Source: Kryptolebias marmoratus (taxonomy: Eukaryota > Chordata > Actinopteri > Cyprinodontiformes > Rivulidae). Taken from it: DNA of 64,000 bases. The stretch covers positions 17,304,088-17,368,087 of the forward strand of contig NC_051437.1 of the NCBI RefSeq assembly GCF_001649575.2, given 5' to 3'. The notes beneath the pieces were generated by a model, which ran no database searches, had not been told where the DNA came from, and saw nothing but the letters and a program-made list of their open reading frames with translations. A program made the translations under genes and the position numbers. Position 1 is the first letter of the stretch; each line of letters starts with the position of its first letter. Shown piece by piece: positions 33,201-48,500 of the stretch.

Positions 33201-36200
33201 TGAGTGGACCACAATGTTGATGAACTGCATGCAAGCGACCTGGACCAGAAAAACAAACAGACCGAGACCTCGTTCATACCCGGGGTTAACGCCTGATCTG
33301 CATCTGGGTCAGCACATCAAATCCATGCATCTTTGCACTTACACCTGGTGGTAAAACGTGGTTTTACTTGTGCAGATATTCAGATACAAACCAGATGTTA
33401 GTGGCACATAGAAATGGAACATTAGATCCATCCCTGTGTATCTTTTCTGTCAGACAGGTGCTCGCAACAAAAAAGATCTATATGTAAAACAAGGTCCTAC
33501 CATGAAGTCGATGTTCCCCTCCTCACTGCGGAAGTAATCCATCAGTCTCTCAAAGCGATGCTTCTCTTTACAAACCTGGAACAAAAGAAATATAGAAATA
33601 CATTTACTCTTCCTTTCATCCAGGTTGATGCTTACAAAAGTACCTCTAAACCAGAAAAACAAGACATTTTACAGTCCTTGTCTTGTGTCAGAATGTAACA
33701 ATATATCCAACCGATGCTAGACTAAATATGATATCCTGGAATGTAATGAAGTGCATTGCCTTGAATCCATTTTTGAGAAATTTTTATGTTGATGAAAGTT
33801 GTGGGTTAATTTTATTCTGAAAACAAATGACTTTAAGGACTTCCTGTTCTACCAAAGAGCACAATGATTAATATTAGTATTATTATGTAGTTTTTTGCTA
33901 CTTTTAGCTTTTAGCTAGTGTTTTTTTTCTTTTGTTTAGCTTTAACAGCTCAGATTCAGTTTCTCCAACAAATCTCTTCAGTCATTCAGGACTCATTTCA
34001 CACTTTATTTTCACAGAAAACGCTATTTCTCTAGTTGATGGTTTATAAGGATGTTTCTACATCACTGCACAGAATGGTTTTATTGCATTACCTTTTAGTT
34101 GTTAACAGATATAAAGTTTGTTTCTTTCAGTAAAACATCTTACAAATCCAAACAACATTTAGTACTAATGACTTTCTGCTTTCCTACAATTTAATCTCCT
34201 ATTTTTAACTTCTGCTTTGTCTTAATTTACCTTTTTGCCCCATAAAGTAAATATAAAATATACTAAAAGAAATAAAAAATAAAAAAATAATTAAAAAGCA
34301 AACATCTTATAGACCCAGTGACCCAGTTGTGATGAAGTTGTGGATCCAGAACTGAATCGCTGCTTTAGCTCTGTCTAAAAACAACCCGTGGGCCTTCCTG
34401 TGAGATTTCACAGACCTGTCACTTTGCATTAATGCATCGTTTATGAAAATAGCACCACGGGATAATTATCATGTTTGCACTGGCGGCTTGATTAGCTCCT
34501 CTTTGGGGATTCGGGCTGCGAGGTAATTGTCCTGTTCCAGAGTTTAGATGACTGTGCAGTCAGAAACTGAGAGGCGAGGGAAATCTCTGAGGTCTGCCGG
34601 TTCCCACTGGGGAGCAGATCTTTATCATTGTTCAAGGCTGACTCACATCTGGTGTCTTCATGAGACTAATAACCACCGGCAGGCCACCACAGAGTTACGC
34701 TTACAGCCAGAGGAGTTGCCAAACTTAGCGTTGATTCTTTCACACAGATGCGTGGGCTTTTATGCTGCTTTTTGGACAAAAACTTGTAGCAATTTAATAA
34801 ACTGGGGAATTTATCTCATTATTAGACCATTGATAGGTTAAAAATCTTACTTTTAACCAGAATCCTGAATGACTTTGCTGAGTTTTTAAAGCAAAAAGAA
34901 TCATAAAAGCTAAAAGAAGCAAAACTCTGGATAAAAAGCTAAAAGGAGCTTAAGAAAACAAAAACAGAGCAATATGCAAAAATATTGTTTTCGAAGGACT
35001 GAAAGTGTCATTTTATTTGCAAATATTTGTAAGTAAAGTTAAATATATTGAAAAATAAAAAAGTTACAAAAGCCAAAAGTCATAGCACCCATCTCCGGAA
35101 TGAGCTGAACGTTTTGATATATAATTGGTTAAAATAGCACAAAGTATGCAGAAGTAGGTAGACTGCAAAAAGCGTTTGGAAAATTTTTAAAAACAGGAAA
35201 ACAATTGTGAGAATGCTAGAAGGGTATCATAGTTCTGTAAAAGTTGCTTTGGGCACCTCCTTGAAGTTGTCAAACGCTGAAAGGATGATCTCATGGCCTC
35301 CTCTGACGAGACAGACGGCAGCAAGCAGCTCGAGGACCAAAGCTTTTGTCCTGGAAGTGCAGGAGAGGCGCCTTCGTTACAACCCAGCTGAACACAGTTT
35401 AACTGCAAACAGGTAACGTCTGCGCAGCTATTTGGAAAATCCTCCAAAACTGCTGCGAATATCAACATTCGGTGTACAAAGTCGTAGCCCACAGACTTTT
35501 TTATGCTTTGTAAGTGTCTGTACTCCCAGCCTTCATTACAGAGTGAGGTTTACCACTAATCTCTCCTCAGTAAACATTCCTCTCACAGCCTGCACACACG
35601 CCTCTGATCCTCGACTTCAGAGAGAAGCCGAGCCCCGTGAAGAATGGCGGACGTATCGTATGAACCAGGCTTCAGGGTTTCCCCTATTGTTAGACCCCAG
35701 TCCTGATACTGTAGAGATGGGGGTCCTCAGTTCTTACCTCGGGTTCTTATTGTTCAGACTCAGGGCGATTTCATTGACGGCATGCGCATGAGACATGACC
35801 ATGTTGAAGCCATACTGCACGAAGAGATGGAGAGACAGAGAGCAGGATGTGGTCAGAAAAACCAGTGTATATATTGAGCACAGGAAACACACTGTCTTAT
35901 CTGTGTCAGACTGTGCATGGTGCAGCTCTGTTTAAGGTGGAGGTGACAGCACTGGGTACCTGGTAGTTCATGATCGCTCTCAGGCACATGATGCACACAT
36001 GCACGTCATCTTTTTGACTCACGAGCCGGGAGTTCTTGATGGTTTTGCTGCTCGAAACTGATCCATAGCTGCAACAGATGGCAGAGGTTAAAACCTCCCA
36101 GTAATATAACGCTGAAATATTAAGTTATTCTGAGGTTGGGTTTTTTTGGGTTTTTTTTTTTTTGTTATTTTCGGTTGTTTATCTGACTTTCGTGTGACTT

Positions 36201-39200
36201 GAGTTAAAAGTGAGTCTCACAAGAAAATGAGAAAGAGAGAAAATTACAGAGAACGAGAACTAACATTGAAAAAAAAAAAAAAAAACTTTTTGAGGTTGCA
36301 GATGCATTATGGGAAACGCCTGGTTTCCTGGCTGCTGTCATCAAACCAAAATGTGCACGCACACCCACACACACACACACACTGCTGTTATGTAACAGAC
36401 CTGAACAGTCATCCTGTGCACCTTTTATTCCTTTTCCTATGCAGTCTATAAATGGCCTGAACTGTGGTTATATTTTTTTTGCACATTTTTATTAACATCC
36501 CATTAAAAAACAAAAAAACAACTGAAAGTTTCTCTCATTTTAATCTTTTTTAAAAACATGCATTCTAATAATTCTTATCAGTCTTTTCATCTAACATCCC
36601 TGACTCTGTTAGCTGCCTGACATCTGCTGCTGCTCACAGCTGGATCTTTTCTGCAGACGGTGCGGATGCACATCTGGACAGATGAAGGAGGACCATTACC
36701 GAAGCATGAAGGGCCAAAGCTCATGTTTGATTGGGTTTGCGCAGAGAGCAACGGAAACAAAATTGCCCCAAACTTTTTGCATGCTAATCCGCTGTTTAAA
36801 GCATTCAAAGTAAGCAAAGCGAGCTGGTAGGAGGGAGAGCTGATTGCAGGGGGGGGGAGCTACGTACCGCAGGACAGACTGGCGGGCAGAGCGCACCAGA
36901 GTGTTGCAGAAGGGTTGGGCGCTCGAATGGTGCAGATCCTCTATGGACCTGCTCCATGATTTCGCCTTGTCCAAGAAGCCATCCTCCCCTTTTTCCGTCC
37001 CCTCAAAATCCAACCTGGGCCACATACAGACAGATGGAGAAGCCGACACAGAGGCACAGGGGGGGGAGATGAGGGATCGGGGGGAGGTTAGGTTAGCGAG
37101 GCAGCTTGCTTGAGAGCCGGGGAGGGGAGGGGGAGTTATCACAAAAACTTGACAGGAAGCTGTATCATAAAGCTCAGCACAGGGATTCTGACCCATTCAG
37201 GCAGCATATAAATCATGTAGCATCGATCCAGAAACACATTCATGTTTGCAAACACATCCGAAGAACGCAAGAACACATTTTAGATGCACAGGCAGCTTCC
37301 TACAGGCTCCGCAGCAGCAGGATTCACAGCCCAGCCCAGTTCTTAGGAAAAGGTTTTGGTGATGAAAGGTGTGTGTGTGAGAGAGAGAGAGAGGTGTGTG
37401 TACTTACATGACTGCACACTGGGCAAAGGAAAGGTACTCCACCAACACATCCAGACCTCTGTTCTCATCATTGAGGAACTCCCTGACCCACCTGGGACAT
37501 CCGGGAAAAGAGAGGGGTCAGCAGGGCACCAAAAACAGAAACACACCTTCACTCTACTGTTAACGACTACATTTTCCACTTGGATGGAGAAGAAAGGACA
37601 AAAAACAGAAAGAAAACTGATTAGTGTGAGTCCTAAACCTCACAAAGAATCGTAAATTTGTAGTCTTGTAAAATCTGTTTTTTTGGGAGGGCTACTTTCC
37701 TTCTATTAGAACAACATTAAACATTAAATTTGTCTTGATGAGAATTGAACTTCTGGCAGAGTTACTGTAACTTGCTCAAGAGGATTTACAAGAAACAGGA
37801 GGTAAAATAAAAGAAGTTGTAGATGGTACCAACAGAGCAGATAAGACAAAGACAGAACTTGTGTAAATTAGGCCTAATCTACACACCAAATACCAAAGGT
37901 TTATGAATTCCAGCTAATGACCTTCTTATGAGTAAATTATCCCTGATGGGTCCAGGAAGGAACGATGACTGGATTACAGTTTTCTTGGCAACAATCAGAG
38001 CAGTAAAACGTCTGTTTTTCAGACTGTTATTTAATGAAAACAAGTTTTGCAGTTCTACTTTTTTTTACTGTAAAAACTCTTGAGGAACACCCACATCATG
38101 GACAAAATAAATCTATTAAACTTCTGACTGTAAAAAAAAAAAAAGAAAAAACAGCAAAGTTAAATCCTACTTTCTAAACAGCAGCTTCCTAAAACAGGCC
38201 GGGCGGATACAAATCCAAATCCATTCAGATTAAAAGCCATTATTGCAAGTTTTTTATTTTTTAGCGATCCACAAGGATTTTCCATAAATGCTCAAATGTT
38301 CAAAAAGCGCATCGCTGCAGAATAGCTGATTTTCTTTCCAGACTGCTAATAAGCTGCATCTTTTATTTGAGGTATGCAGATCCGCCCACCAGGGAAGCAT
38401 GAGTGTAACATAATGATATTGGTAAGTAAAGAGGAGAAGAGTCTCGGCTTCAAACATGACGTTTCGACCAGTTTCAGACTTCTGTCTTCAAGGGAAAAAT
38501 CACTTTTCTTTGATGTGTATTTCTGTGTAACTTTGCATCTCTACCTAACGTTCTCCAAACGTATATAGGTATCTATTCCTCAAACGGTTTATGTGTCATC
38601 TGAGTCAACTTTGGCCCCATGAACTTGTTATAGCTGCATGTTTAGACACCTTTCCTTTGAAATAGAGGGATTTTTCATATTTGAAGGTGCTTTCACTTTC
38701 TGTCGTCCATTCTGTCGTTCAGCTTGTTTCAAATCTGGTGAAATCTGGTTTCTTCCTCATTTTGTCATCTGTTAAAGCAATGCCGATGTTGCATTAGAAT
38801 TTATGTCACGGACAGAACCAGAAGAATGCATGAAAGTATTCCTTAACAAAGTTTTCCTCGCCCTTGAATGAAAGAATTTGGGGAAAAAGTCAATGGAAAC
38901 AAAAAAAAAAAAAACTGGCAAAAGCAAGTCAGGTTTCATATTTCGTCACCATTTCACTTCTGTTTTCCACAGAGAGAAACGATTCCAAACAAAGGAATTC
39001 CCTCTGCGACTGAAGGAAGAATGTAAGGGGCATAAGTCTGGGAGAGCTGGGTTCAGGTCGGAGCCCTGACACTGAACAGTATTAGGTCTGCCTTCCCCCG
39101 CAGAACCCGTTCAATTCCTCCCCTCTTCTTCAGGAAACTCCGAGGGGCAGGATCGGGGTAAAAGGTTCCTAAAATAGTCCGTGAGCGCTGGTTATGATTA

Positions 39201-39469
39201 GGGGCTGCGAGTCAGCCAATGGATAAGCCAGGCAGGAAACCAATCAAGCCCCTAAACGAAGCAGCAGAGGGAAAGAGGGGGAGAGAGAGAAGGGAACAAA
39301 GCAACAACAAGAACAGAGCGAGGAGGGAGAAGAGAACGGGGGCAGAGAGGTAGGTTGATGATCCGTTTCCTGCCCCAGCCTCTCGATCCCTCCTCGTCTG
39401 TGAGCCCCTTTTAGCTCCGTCTGCTTCTTTCCAACCAGTTGTTTTTTCAGATTGTCTTGGCAATGTTAG

Positions 39470-39527
<58 letters not shown>

Positions 39528-42500
39528 TAAATCAACATCTGTTACACTCAATCCAACCCACAAAAGTCTTCTGAATTAAGGTCTCCTTTTCATTTTTTTA
39601 TTTTTTTTATTTTCATCTTTCTGGTGATTAAAACCTGATTGTGTTTTGTTTTGGTTTTTGTTTGTTTTTTTGCCTTTTTTCTTTAATTTGAAGTTGTCAC
39701 TGCATCACGTTTTAACACCCAGTCATTTTTCTTATATTGTTCCTCTACTATACCCAAAAAGTGTCCTTGTGGGTTGTTTTTTTTTTCTGCTTGTTTTCGT
39801 TGTCCAGCACTCCACTGGTCAGCCAGGCTTCCTGTCCCTCTGGCATACACACAACAAAGCTTCCTGCTCAGCACTACGGGGGAGTGGACAAGGACACACA
39901 CAATGGATGCCATCTGGGCATTATGAGGACCAGCTCTGCAAGGTAGAGCCGCAGGGTTTGGCAAGCTAGAACAATATGGTGGGATGCGGGGGAAGAGAGG
40001 GAGGGAGGGGGCGCCCAAGCTCACAAAAGAATATTCTTCACAAAAAAAAAAACAATAAAGCGGTTTCCCCGATCTTTGTGCGCCAGTAATTACAGCTGTG
40101 CACTTTATCTGAAGATAAGAGTTGATTACCCAATGTGGTTAGTCCTCAGAGATATCTCCAGCTCCCTCAGGACTTTTGTGGATTCCTGCACACGCCTGCG
40201 AAACTTCTGTAGGAAAGAAAGAAAGCAGAGATTAATTTCTGTGGGTCCCCTTCAGATGTTTTGGAACGGGGTTCTGTAGAAGGGTGATAAGCAGTTATTA
40301 TCTCACCTGTTGGTATTAACTTTTTGCTGGAGAAAAAGAGTTTAATTCTGACCGAACTGACGAGCTAACGGCTCAAGAATAAAGTGGACTCTTGCCATCT
40401 TAAAACAGCTCCAATCCCCAAAACATTCATAGTGGTTTGTGCAAATAATTTAGAAACTTTTACATCACTGTTTTTTACACATTACACAGTTATTTCCTAT
40501 CATTATAGGTAAGCTAGCAGCTAGCTGTAGCACTTATTGTGTACCCTGAGGCACCTCCAGCACAAATATCATAAGATTTTTTTGCTGGAATAATTGTGTA
40601 AAATGTAAATTAATGGTGCTGTAAAGTAGAATTCACTCAAACCACCATGAAACGTCTGAGAAAGGAGTTTTTTTAGATGGTTCAGATCCACTTTAGTTTA
40701 GCTGTTAGCTTGTTAATCTGGTCAGAAGTAAACAATTTTTTCTCCAAATGGAGGTCAATTAAAAAGGTATCTATCAACAGGTGAGATATTAATTGTTGAC
40801 AACCTTTCTGCAAGACCCCACTTCAGAAATTCTTACTTATCCCTGAAGAAAAAAGAACTTCACCAGTGACTGAACCAAAGTAAACCTGAACAGTTCAGAC
40901 AAGGATCAGATATTTTTATTTCAGGTTTTTCAGTGGTTCTCAAACTATGGTGCGTGGCCCCTGGGGGGGTGGGGGTGGGGTTCAGTGCCATGTCAGAGGG
41001 GGGGCATGTGACTGCTCCAGTTTTTTATTTGGCCCTAAAACAGTTGTAGGCGGAACTAATATTTAGATGTTGTTGCAACTCAGGCTTATTTTTGTGCTGC
41101 ACAAACCATGGCGGTTAGACGGACATGTCAGTGTGGACTCAGAGATTGGAAAAAAAAAAGCTGCTTTATATCAAAGCAGACAAAGATGGGAGAGATCTTG
41201 CTGTTTGAGATTTTAAAAAAAAAGAGATGTTTGCGTGTCTGAAAATCTAAAAGGTCTTCTCCCTCCAGAGAGGGGACGCAGCACGAAAAGCTTGAGAATC
41301 ACTGACTTATCTGATTTCACTCAATGTGCAAAAATTAGTAGGGTTTCTTTTAAGACAACCTTTCGTCCCACCTTTCGTGTGACTCCGGGGTCTAAGTATC
41401 CTCTGAGCTTCTGGATGTAGGTGTGAGGTGGATTCTTCACCTGAAACCTCTCCTGGAGACACACAACAGAGAAAACAGTGACATGAGTTTGATGCAGGGA
41501 GTGTGTCAGCGCAGATAGAGCTATGACAGCAGGTGTGTGTGTGTGTGTGTTTGGTCGTTTCTAAGTTCACCTGGTCACAGATCAGGTCCCATTTCTTCTC
41601 GTTGTCATACTGCCTGAGGAGCCGGGCTTTGTCCGGGGGAAGGTTCATCGAGTTCTGAAAATATCAAACATTAGCATCAGTTCACAGAAAGACAGTTTAT
41701 TTTATTTTCATCTCCGTTTGTCTATTTATAGTCGCTGTGACTGAGCCAGTGCTTCAGAGGCCTCTGGCGCCAGCGGCAGCAGGAAGAGCAAAATTTTAGG
41801 GACTTAACACCGTGACCTAACTTCCTGTGTTGACTTTCAGCATCCTGTTGAAGGAGATGATCCGGATCTCCTCCAGCTTGATTCTCACTCGGGCTGCGCT
41901 TTGTTTGTAACCACAACATGCTGCTATCGGAGCGGCGGTCTGCTGCCAGAACTGTCATCCAAACCAGCCATAAAAAAACACTTCAACACCATTCGAGATG
42001 TCCGCAGGCGGACTGTTTACTGGGCTCAAATTAAACCCTAAATGCTCCAATTTGTGTACGGCGACCACAGCGTTCGTTGAGACGGTTCATGTCCTCATGA
42101 CAAGTGAAAAACTGCATGACAGAAGCTTGTGACTCATTGAGCAGAACGCTTGTAAACTGGGGGGAATTTTCAAAACGAGGAAAACTAAAAGTAAAAGAAA
42201 CTAGCCCTGAAAGTGATCGCCTCAGCATTTTTCTTTGTAGACACAAGTGGAATTATTATTTTTTTTGTTTCCTAGGGAAGTCTCGCCATGACAAGAGCAG
42301 CCACAAGATCGACTTTTTTAACCTGCCGCTATAACTCAGCCTGCTGTCCACAATGCAACACTCTCTGCCCTTTTAACCCGCTCCGAGCCACACGTGATGT
42401 CCACAGCGCTGCTTGTTCAACTTTCCTTGGCTGGGAAAACAACACACCCGTCCCCATGACAAACCGCTCAGTCACCGGTAGAGGTAAAACGCTGCACAGG

Positions 42501-45500
42501 AGCATCAAAATTACCTAGTTGAGTCGTTCTCACGTGAGGACTTAAAGCTGAGCTGATAGGTCGGTGAGGAACGCACATAAAAGCTGTGAGACGAATGAAA
42601 TAATTCACGTCTGAGAATGCCATAAGAGGGTGGGAAGCAGTGCCAAGATGTTGAGGATGGAATATTTTGACAAGACTTAAAACCTCACACAGAAAGAAAA
42701 AAAAAAAGAAGGTGGTGGGGGGTGAAGCAGCATGCATACCAGATGTTCAGAATTACTGGAGGAATGTGTCCTGTTTATAGTAGTAGTTTATGGTAGTAAA
42801 TTTTCTCCCTCGTCTGACCTGTGAGCCACTCTTTCCTCTCCGGGGAGACATTTTTACCAACTTCTCTGACTTTGGGAAGGTTTTACTCAGATCTGAAGAG
42901 CAGCGTTTCCCGTTTTTATCTCTGCTTTGATAAACTGTCTAAGAGTTTTTATTTTTATTTTTAACCAGTAGCTGCTGCATATGTGTAACAAAGCATCAGT
43001 TGATAAATCTAAATAATAAAACCGCAAACACTTACCGCTCCTCGCCAAAAGCAAAACAATGGGTGATGATGTTTTTGCCTCTGTGTGTGTGTGTGCCTGT
43101 CTGTTAGCAACATATCTCTTGAACCAGTGGACAAATTTTAATGGAACTCCAAAAGTAATCATTGGATGCACATCTACAACTGATTCGCTTTTGGAGTCAA
43201 TCCAATTCAAGATTGCCGCCACAACGAATCGCCCTCAGCCAACACAAAATCGGCTCTTACTCAGTCAGTTTTACAGATACTGAACTGAAATTTCATGTGA
43301 TAGTAGCTGAGAGTCATTCACAACTTGTGCTCCAAGTTCTACCAGATGTTGGAAGACATTGCAATATCACACATAGTCTTAGTTTGAAGGATTAACTAAT
43401 ATTGGCTGTAATTTTGTTATTTCTATATTTGACAATCTTAGTCTAAATCCCTGGCATGAAAGGCAACAGGTGATATGCATTCCCTTAAGGTACGCCAGGC
43501 CTTTAATTTAATGTTGCTTAGCTAAAATTTAAAGTATATTAGAGCTTTACTCTCTTGTGGCTTTCATTCTTCCTGTTAAGTGGTTTTATTTTGTTTGGAA
43601 ACCACGCTTGTCTTGACTCAAACGGTGATCATCTGGGAGGTTTTAAATTAGAACCAGTTCATCTAGTCTACTGTACTTTGCTCCACACAGGGGTATAAAA
43701 TGACATTACCCACCTGCTATTGTAAGCAGCTACCCATAAGAGAACAAAAATACAGCTCAAATGTCAAAGGATGGGTATGGCACAGCATCGGAGCAGTACA
43801 AAGCTCAACACTGGATCCTTTGTAAAGCCAGTCTCAGGTCAGACCAGAAAGCCTGTGCAGGAGGAGAGGATGTGGGCAGCCTGGCGACACAACAAGCACA
43901 AACATTTTTGGCATTTCTGCCGTATTTTCCTCCTAAAATGGCCTAATGGATCCCAAACTTTGAAGTGCTGCTGCTCGCTCTCCCACAAAAACTGCCCTCT
44001 TTTGGCTTCTTATAAACACAGGAAGTAAAAAAGATAGCATCGGTGTGGGAGAAAGTGAAATGAAATTAGCTCAATTGGGTTACTTGGCTCGAATTCCCCA
44101 AACCTCGTCAGAGAGGAAACCACCTCTCTGCCTCCTGTTCGTCCGTCATTCAGACAAAACATGTTGCAGCTTCATCTGTTTGTTTACATCACCTCAGGCT
44201 CCGACAGATGGCTCATAACCACTTCTTTGTGCTTTGTTTACCGATCATCACTGAAAGACGTTGGCTCTTTTCGACCTCTAATGAGCAGGTTCGCATCTGA
44301 AATCATAAAGTCCGGCGCAGCAACAGGAAGGAACTTTCTACGCCTTTTGTTCCTTTGTCTTAACTCAATGGATGAGTATCTCTGGGTGCATCTGGCCTGC
44401 ATGTTTCCTAGAAAATCAGAATCGAATTACTACAAAAGGAGACCTTGCTCTTTGCCTGTTTGCCCCGCAGTTCTACTTGAGTATGCATGACTGATCAGAA
44501 AAACAAAAGGAAGCAGCTGTTAAGGCCAGAAAAGACTCTGGAGAAGTTATCCAGACTTTTTTTAAATGTTTCATTTTGGTGTTTTATGTCAAAAGCAAAC
44601 CTCTGAGGTTTATTAGAGGTGCCTGCTTGGTATAATTGGCATCTAATTTATTAGTTTTTTATGAATACGCCCAAAACTTAAATCAGAAAACTTTGAAAGG
44701 CTCTTTACAGGAATAATGTGAACCAAGACGAAGCTGAAACAAAAGTTTAGTTTTCCTGAATTTTCATGATTTAATAACACTGTTTTTGTTTAAATATTGT
44801 GAAAAAACCTGAGGTTCGAATAAGAAAATCCAAAGAGTTGATGCTTAATCTGCTCGGTGAATGCATTAAAAAATCAATTAGAGCTTCACTTAACTTTTAT
44901 CCGGAAGAATGAGAGTCATAAGCTCTAATAAACTTTAATATTTAAATCAAAATATGATGCTGCAAAGCCAAAATATAGCACAAGCCATCCAGGTGAGGGC
45001 ATGCACATTTTAAAACAGAAACATTTGAGCCATTAACAAAAGGTGAGCAGTTTAATGTGGCTCAGGGGGTCGTGTTACTGTTTAAAGAGGCGAGGGGCGA
45101 CATCAAGAACTCAGAGGAGCTCTATAGGTCACGTACAGACCCCCATATCTGAGCCCACGGCCGCTTCAGACATTCGTTTCTACAAGGAAACTTCATCTGC
45201 AAGTCTGCAGGACAGCCGCCTAATCCAAACTGACTTACGATCAGCCTCGAGGTGAGTTTTATAACCGACAACTGGCGCTAGAAGCCCCAAAAGATACAAA
45301 TGGAGAAGAGTGACAAAAAGTTTCCTGCGTGACTTCAGGAATACTCTCTGCTGAAAAGGTGTTTTACTTACAACTACTGTAAATCGACCCAAAATGGGAA
45401 AAGTTGTGTCCACAACAAAACATAAAAGGCGTCGTGCTTTGCCCTCATTCAGCACAAAGTGAACACTAAAAGGTGTGATCCTTACAACGATGGGTTGGAA

Positions 45501-48500
45501 ATGCACGATGTGTGTGTGTGTTTTATCTACTTTGACAGGGTACACACAGGCTAGACTCAGTTATCAGGCAGCTGGGAAAGGAGTGGGTGGCTCGAGAGCT
45601 CGCGGTGCTGGACTGAGCCAGTCCAGACGTGGAGGCCCAGACAGAACTAAAGTCAGTCTGCTCATCACGGGCGGGGTCCAGAAAGGAGGAACCTGTGGCT
45701 CAAATCAACTTTCAGCGAACATAATCCAGATCAAATGCACCGAGAGCCACACAAAAGACAGGACTTAAGTGGCGTTCTGCATTTGTTTATAACATATACA
45801 TGCATACGTTGGGAAATCTACAGTATGGGCTTCACAGGCTCCGCTGCACAGTTTAATAAAGAAAGATGCCTAAATGTTGTCGTCTCGTCAAACTCAAAAA
45901 GTTAACAGATCGCAACAACAAGTGCAGGGATTCAGTGATAACTGTAAGCTTTGAATTAATCCACTTATGGCATGCTAATCTATTGGAAATATAAAAACAA
46001 ACCTGGCAACTTTCACTTTGTTGTACCAAGAATTATTTATCTTTTCTTTTTTCTTGATGCAAAAAACAGTAAGAGTGTTGGTGTGTTGTTGTTTACAAAG
46101 TATTGATATAAGCATAAAAGCAACACAGTTTAATAGAATAGCAGCAAAAAGTAAGTAATGAAATGGCAAATATGAGTAAGATCATAGCATCTGATCTTTA
46201 CTTCTGTCAGAAGAGGGTGGGAAAAAGACAGAACTGTGATTCATTTTAGAAAGAAACACCAAAGGGAGACAAAGAAAACAGCAAATACAGGGATTTTGAA
46301 TCATTTTTTAAGGACTATTAAGCATGCATGGGTTAACAGGAAAATGATGCATGCAATCCCAATAAATCAGAAAAAGACTGGAAACAATTCAAGACTAGCG
46401 GAAACAATAACTTCAACAAACCCTGAGAGGTAAAAAAAAAGAAGAGGTAAATATAGAACCAAATTTTGGCCTTTTATTTGATTTATTGTGGACGACTGAC
46501 TCAGTGACGTATAGGAACTTATGAGTACATGAGGTGGAGCTCGTCAGAGCAGACGGCCGGCATCAATGTAAGCGTGAATCAGAGTCACATCACACCAAGT
46601 TTACAAGAATGGATGCTGCTGTCAGCGCTGGTGTTTGGATTCCTCCGTTTCCGTGGCACTGAAACACAATGAGAGGACACAGGATGTTGCCGTCACCGAG
46701 CTGTGGGGACTTCCGTAACACTTCAGGAAATCAGAAGCTGTTTTGAGCAGCTTCATGTTTGCTCCAAACAAAGCTGGTACAGTGCGGAAAATGTCAATCA
46801 AAAACAAAATGCGACGATTTGCAAATTTCTTAAACCCATATTTTATTCAAAATGGAACATATTAAATGTTTAAACTCATAAATTGTACAATGTTTAGGAA
46901 AAAATATGGTAATTTTGAATTTTATGGAAATGTTTCCTACTGTGAAGCACCTCCTCTTCTTTTCACAACAGTCTGTAAACATCTAGGACCTGAGGAGAGC
47001 AGCTGCTGCAGGTTTTACAGGGAACGTTGTCCCATTCCTATCTGATGTAGGATTCTAGCTGCTCAACAGTCCAACGGTCGTCTTTGCTGGATTTTTCATT
47101 TCATGGTGTGTCAAACGTTTTCAGTTGACAAGAGGTCTGGACTGCAGGCAGGCCAGTTCAGCACCCGGACTCTTCTAATGTTGTTGTAATAGATGCTGTA
47201 TGAGGTTTAGCGTCGTCTTGCTGAGATATGCAAGGCCTTTCCTGAAAAACATAAATATTTGCAGTATATGCTGTTCTAAAACCTGTTTATACTTTGGATT
47301 GATGGTGCCTTTCCAGAGGTTTAAGCTACCCATGCCAGAGGCACTAATGCACCCCCATACCATCAGAGAGGCAGGGTTTTGACCTGTGCACTGATAACAG
47401 GTCAGATGGTCCCTCTTCTTTTTAATATGGGGGGTGTGGCATCAGTGGTTTCCTAAATATTGACATATTGGCATCCAACACTAACTTGAGCTCAGAGATT
47501 TCTCTAAATTCTCAAAATCGTTTGATAATATTATGTACTGCAGATGATGGGATTTTCAAAGTCTCCCCAATTTTTCACAGAGGAACATCTGCCCATTTTT
47601 ACTTCTGAGAGATTCAGCCTTTTCCAAAATGCTCTTTTGATTCCCAGCCCTCTTACTGACCTGTTCTTCTTGTTTACTATGTTCTTTGTGAATTAAATAT
47701 GAGAATAAGAGACTTGCAAATCGTTTAACTGTGATTTTTAGTTTACATTTTGCTCAACTTCTCAGCAGAACAGGGGTTGTTCTGTGAAAGGTTGTGTGAT
47801 TTCACGCATGCCACACGGTGTATTTAGTTTGGTTGTAATTTCAGGTGCTAATCCAACTGCCAGGTAAAGTCTCGCCAAGCTGAAAAGTGACAGAGCAGAG
47901 TGTGAGAAAACACTGCCCCCCTTTCTCTGAGCAGACATCTGATCGTCCTATCGCTCTTTGGTGAGGTAACCCAAATCTGGAGAGCACAACAAAGCCCGCA
48001 CAAAGATGCTAGACGGAGAAGAGGCGAACAAAGCGCACACTGCCGTTTCTCCCAACAACAGATTGAAAACAGCAGAAACGGAGAGTGTTTTTCTCACGAG
48101 CAATAAAGTAAAAACCTGGGATCAGTTTCCCTCTTTGGGATACTTCTTTACAAAGCAAAATGCATGGTTGTTTATGAGGCGAACTTTAGCTTCATGGGGG
48201 AAAACATGGTCAGATACTGAATTTTCCTTTAAAAAAAAAAAGCTTTTTTATTATTTATTATAATTTGTAGAGCCCTATATAGCATATTTACATTGGATGT
48301 TTGAGAAAATTAAACTATTATCCACAATAAAAGTATAAATTCTGCTCGGGTTTACAGTATTTAAGGACAAACAAATGGTCAAAGACATTCTAACGGTTCA
48401 AACTTTCCCTAAGCTGTGTTACATCTAAAATTATGGGCTGCTAAAACCCCATTAAATCACAAGTTTACAGCTGCGGCGTGAGATTTTTTTTTTTTTATGC

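Noticed and set aside
40923..41312. Target-site duplication around the hAT-like element
   Set aside because: The 8 bases on either side (aggttttt and acttatct) do not match, so no duplication is claimed.
43761..44490. Several 60-110 codon frames in fmnl3 intron 1
   Set aside because: They overlap each other in different frames, have no family resemblance and are surrounded by repeats.
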